Assembly: GCF_964355755.1 (NCBI RefSeq)
Contig: NC_092676.1
Location: 10,462,288 to 10,522,287 of the forward strand
Direction of reading: 5' to 3'
Source: Antedon mediterranea
Lineage: Eukaryota; Echinodermata; Crinoidea; Comatulida; Antedonidae
Length of the DNA stretch: 60,000 nt
Numbering within the stretch: position 1 is the stretch's first letter; every line of letters begins with the position of its first letter. The notes beneath the pieces were generated by a model. That model was not told the DNA's origin and did not search any database. It saw nothing but the letters and a program-made list of their open reading frames with translations. Shown in pieces: positions 56,283-60,000 of the stretch. The position numbers and the translations under genes are program-made.

Positions 56283-56540
56283 CGAGAGAGGGGGAGGTGG
56301 TTGGGTTGATGGAGAGACACATATTTTTTACATGTTTGTCTACACTATAAACTAGTTTAACAAAAAAGGTGTGATGCGCCCAAATATGGTAGTGATATGT
56401 CATTCATCGTGTCCATATATGGGCACATCACATTTTTTTGTCGCATAAAAATGTTATAGTGTAGACAGAGTTTAACATTTGTGTAACATGTAACAAAAAT
56501 ATGTGTCTCTCCATCCACCCCAACCCCCTCCCCTCTCTCG
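56283..56540. repeat. Hairpin MITE inside the inner element
   Basis: Arms near 56283-56350 and 56455-56540 are inverse copies (ATGGAGAGACACATAT; TCTACACTATA), with G/A-rich outer ends and C/T-rich inverse ends. Confidence 0.7.
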
Positions 56541-58439
56541 ATCTCTTTTTATAGATTATTAATTGCTAAATATATGCAAAACGATGGGTCATATCTCAAA
56601 ATGACATTTCCAATTGAATTCTGACAAAATATTTTGTTAGAGCAAATATAAATGTGTATATTCTAAACAATTTGACACCAAACTGAACTTTTTAGGACAA
56701 ATAGTTACCGAGATATTGACATATTCAAACATTAGAGGTTAAGGGTCAAAAAAGCTTAATTTATGGTAATTTTTGGAAAAAAGTTTCTATTAGACTAAAT
56801 ATTAGATTTATTTTCTTAACATTTTGAGCCCATTCTCAAATCTCTGAGATTGCGTGTTATTAAGATATTAGGCAATCAAGGTCAAAGGTCAAACTGAAAA
56901 ATAAAGCCTTAGCGGCCATTTTTGTACAATTTTTTTCATTATAGCGAATATAAATATATATCTTCCAAGCATTTTGAAAAAAAAATAAATGTAAAATGTC
57001 CCTGCGTTGTCAAGATATGACAATTTTTAGTTATATAATAGAAAAATATAAAAATTGAGGTCAGAGGTCACAGAGGTCAAATCAGATTTCCAGTAACTTT
57101 GTTTTGGCATCTCCATACTATACTCTACCAAACTGCTATATTGAAAAATTTGTATCCAGTCTGGTAACATCCCACCCTTTTTTCTCCCCTTAGGGACTGG
57201 ACTACAACGTTAGGACATTTTTCGACAACGGGAAGTAGCCTAATTTGCATAATTAAAAATGGCCCCCATTTTTAATAACGTACTCTGTATCTTGGAAACC
57301 GCTAGTCACAGATACTTAATTATGGTGTCAAAATCGTTAGAATATATGTTTTTATATTCACTTTATTGAAAAAGTTTGTCCAAAAATGAATGGAAGTGCT
57401 ATTTCTAACATTATTGACCTTTGACCTTGAATTCTCATATCTCAGCAACCACAAATCGGAGATATACAAATTAAGGCTTAAATTGTTCAGAAACTACACA
57501 TTTATATTTAGTCTATATAATGGCATGTTTTTGCAAAAAATGGCGGATTCTAACATTATTGACCTTTGACCTTGATTTATCATATCTTAGCAACCACTAA
57601 TCTGAGAGACACACAATATGGCTCAAACTGTTCAGAAAACTACATATTTATATTTAGTCTAATGGCATGTTTTTGCAAAAAATGGTCGATTCTAACATTA
57701 TTGACCTTTGAACTTTGCACTACATAAAATCGCATAACTTTGAAAATATTGTACATATGAAATTATTTTTAGTGTCAAATTATTCAAAACATACATGTTT
57801 CTATAGAGTCCAATGACACATTATGTCCAATAATGACCTATTGTATGGTTATTAACATTTGAACTATATTTGAAAAGGATTTTTAAACCCGGAATCTTCT
57901 TCATGTAGGCATTCATTAGAACATGTGATTTGGCACTACCTGTTTAGAATATGGTGGTAATTTAAAGTGCATGTAACCAGTTGATTTAAATTAAATTTAA
58001 AAACTGAAAATATTCACTTAAAAAAAATTATTAGACTATATATACATACATTATAGGTTTGGATTATTAATACATTTTTAATTAGGTCTTACATCTTACT
58101 CAGGAGAAAGTTGGTGTTGACACTATTAACAGAGCCAACAAAAATGTAGTTTTTTTTATGATATATTGTACATACTTTAAATAGGCCAAGCCATTTTGCA
58201 GGTTTATTAACGTTTTTTTCAAGTTAGTGATTTATTTTTTTATCAAATTAAATTGCCATAAAATGGCATATTCAAAAATCAAATTTCTAAAGATTATTTA
58301 GTTTATATTTTGCTAAGGATAGCATCACTCTTGAGGGCATTCTTTTAGGTTGAAACATAGTCTTATTAAGAAGGCATTTTCTACTAATAGACGCATTGTT
58401 GACAACTGGAATTTTAAAAGATCGATATTAATGCAACAT

Positions 58440-58790
58440 ATTTAGTTTAGTTTAATTTATTGGCTATCGAGACTCATAATTAGGCTGACCACCACTTGCA
58501 ATATTTTTGCCGTATACAGTAAAAACCTCAGTTTCTTATGGAATTTATTTATTTATTTCAATAACCATATACAGTACGACTACTAGTGGTGTATAGTTTT
58601 TAAGCTTTTATAACTTGTTTTTGTACCTTTTTTACGTGAATGTATTGTGTATGTACCATGTTTCTGTGTGGTTTAATTTTTACCATTTTTTAACCATCAA
58701 TTTTAATGCTTTTAATATAAATATCTTGTAATTCAGCTTCAGCTGCGAAAACGATAAGAAATAAAATAAACAAACGTGTAACTTGTAGGC
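58440..58790 (+). repeat. Probable LINE 3' tail sequence
   Basis: Ends with TTGTAATTCAGCTTCAGCTG then AATAAAATAAA, resembling the 3' end of invertebrate CR1-like LINEs. No coding part. Fills the centre of the outer long-TIR element. Confidence 0.4.
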
Positions 58791-59039
58791 AGTTTGTGGA
58801 TGAATGCAATAGTTTATGCTTATAAATTTAATGTACCATGGCCTACTTTAAACTAAACATAATAATTCAACGTTGCAACTCTTACATTTTAGAGTGCCAA
58901 ATCACATGTTCTAATGGATGTCCACATGAAGAAGATTCCGGGTTTAAAGACTTTTCAAATATAGTTCAAATGTTAATAACCATACAATAGGCCATTATTG
59001 GACATAATGTGTCATTGGACTCTATAGAAACATGTATTT

Positions 59040-59130
59040 GATGTTGTATTGTTTTATGTTTCAAACCTGCTAGTGGCGGTATTTATCGCTGTTGGTTTTG
59101 ATTGAATAAAATAAAAATAAAAATAAAAAG
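59040..59130 (+). mobile_element. Short retroposed fragment with (AAAAAT)n tail
   Basis: About 88 bp ending in repeated AAATAA/AAAAT units. The left arm of the same element (57795-57805) lacks it, and GTAT-type target bases occur on both sides. A 5'-truncated LINE or SINE insertion. Confidence 0.7.
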
Positions 59131-59824
59131 TATGTTCTGAACAATTTGACACTAAAAATAATTTCATATGTACAATATTTTCAAAGTTATGCGATTTTAT
59201 GTAGTGCAAAGTTCAAAGGTCAATAATGTTAGAATCGGCCATTTCTTGCAAAAACGTGCCATTAGACTAAATATAAATATGTAGTTTTTGAACAGTTTGA
59301 GCCATATTGTGTGTCTCTCAGATTAGTGGTTGCTAAGATATGATAAATCAAGGTCAAAGGTCAATAATGTTAGAATCCGCCATTTTTTTGCAAAAACATG
59401 CCATTAGACTGGATATAAATGTGTAGTTTCTGAACAATTTAAGCCCTAATTTGTATATCTCCGATTAGGGGTTGCTGAGATATGATAAATCAAGGTGAAA
59501 GGTCAATAATGTTAGAAATAGCACTTCCATTCATTTTTGGACAAACTTTTTGATTAAAGTGAATATAAAAACATATATTCTAACGATTTTGACACCATAA
59601 TTAAGTATCTGTGACTAGCGGTTTCCAAGATACAGAGTACGTTATTAAAAATGGCAGCCATTTTTAATTATGCAAATTAGGCTACTTCCCGTTGTCGAAA
59701 AATGTCCTAACGTTGATAAATGTGTTCAGTAGGGTCTAAAGAACACATTTCATCAAAAAAACCTTTTCTTGCAATTTGTGTGAGTTAAAAGTCTAAATCC
59801 CATTGACTAATACACTTATGAACA

Positions 59825-60000
59825 CTAGATGGTACGCTCGCTTCGCTCGCGTACCATCTAGTTCGTGCCCACAGATGGTTCTCGAATACATAGTAATTTC
59901 AGCGTAAAAAGCTGGCAATTTCAAATGTACGTACGGCAGGACTATAAAACATTGTCGTTTACAGAAACAAATAAGTAGACACAATGATTTATGTAGTCAA
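59825..60000 (-). mobile_element. CTAG-hairpin-ended repeat, copy 2 (runs off the window)
   Basis: Same 37-bp terminal hairpin and following 135 bp as at 47200, with only a few differences. Preceded by A on the + strand. Truncated by the window edge. Confidence 0.6.

Larger units (their letters stand above)
54463..57204. mobile_element. Long-TIR element (TAGTCCAG ends), inner copy
   Basis: 2742 bp. TIRs TAGTCCAGTTCCTAAGGGG / inverse TAGTCCAGTCCCTAAGGGG. The 3-bp duplication CAA lies at 54460-54462 and 57205-57207, and the uninterrupted right arm of the outer copy (near 59713-59720) shows one CAA. Arms run to about 55030 and from about 56570, carrying TGACCTTTGACCT units like the outer copy. 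Confidence 0.85.
54356..59809. mobile_element. Long-TIR element (TAGTC ends), outer copy
   Basis: The left arm 54356-54462 continues at 57208-57930; the right arm about 58890-59809 is its inverse. Ends TAGTCCATGGGATTTAG / inverse TAGTCAATGGGATTTAG. Without the inner copy it is about 2.7 kb. The arms carry several TGACCTTTGACCTTG units about 143 bp apart. Superfamily unknown; no transposase frame. Confidence 0.8.

Overview
This is AT-rich eukaryotic DNA from an animal, probably a marine invertebrate deuterostome such as an echinoderm or hemichordate. The evidence is a metazoan TFIID gene with GT-AG introns, a conserved coiled-coil gene of ciliated animals, DIRS, LINE, hAT and Helitron remnants, and the recurring palindromic word TAGGCCTA. 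The exact clade is a guess. No rRNA, CRISPR array or bacterial-type operon was seen.

Two host genes converge. TAF13 (+ strand, four coding exons, 348-7561) encodes a 131-residue TFIID histone-fold subunit and is complete. A C6orf118/TSNAXIP1-like gene (- strand, six coding exons, 40739 down to 10647) encodes about 476 residues. All its exon phases join correctly, and its second intron is 18.7 kb. Both were assembled by hand from splice sites and reading-frame continuity.

Nearly everything else is mobile DNA in introns or beyond the genes. TAF13 introns hold a perfect 13 x 51-bp minisatellite, a long-TIR element with 10-bp flanking repeats (2147-3119), a fold-back MITE and hairpins. Two copies of one element with 9-10-bp target duplications (8322-9172 and 14535-15470) lie in opposite orientation around the last three exons of the - strand gene. 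The 18.7-kb intron holds a roughly 180-bp-spaced array of the box GTTACGAACAT (19.75-21.49 kb). It also holds a nested stack: a Harbinger-like element (23760-35196) contains a DIRS-type tyrosine-recombinase retrotransposon (about 24265-34757), which is itself broken by a hAT, a CAGGCCTCG-ended element, and two TTAA-flanked elements. Intron 1 of the same gene holds a Helitron-like element inserted in a copy of its own family (36151-39326).

From 41 kb to the end no host exon was recognised. This part has a TIR element (41376-43445), a larger inverted-repeat element (about 43657-48991) split by a Foldback-like element whose ends are 16-bp tandem repeats (45584-48753), a second hAT copy (49871-52498) containing a third Helitron-like copy, a LINE 3' fragment, and a 2.7-kb long-TIR element inserted into another of its own family (54356-59809). 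The arms of the last pair carry repeated DR1-type AGGTCA half-sites. Many insertions have an internal empty-site control, because the opposite arm or a sister copy keeps the uninterrupted sequence.
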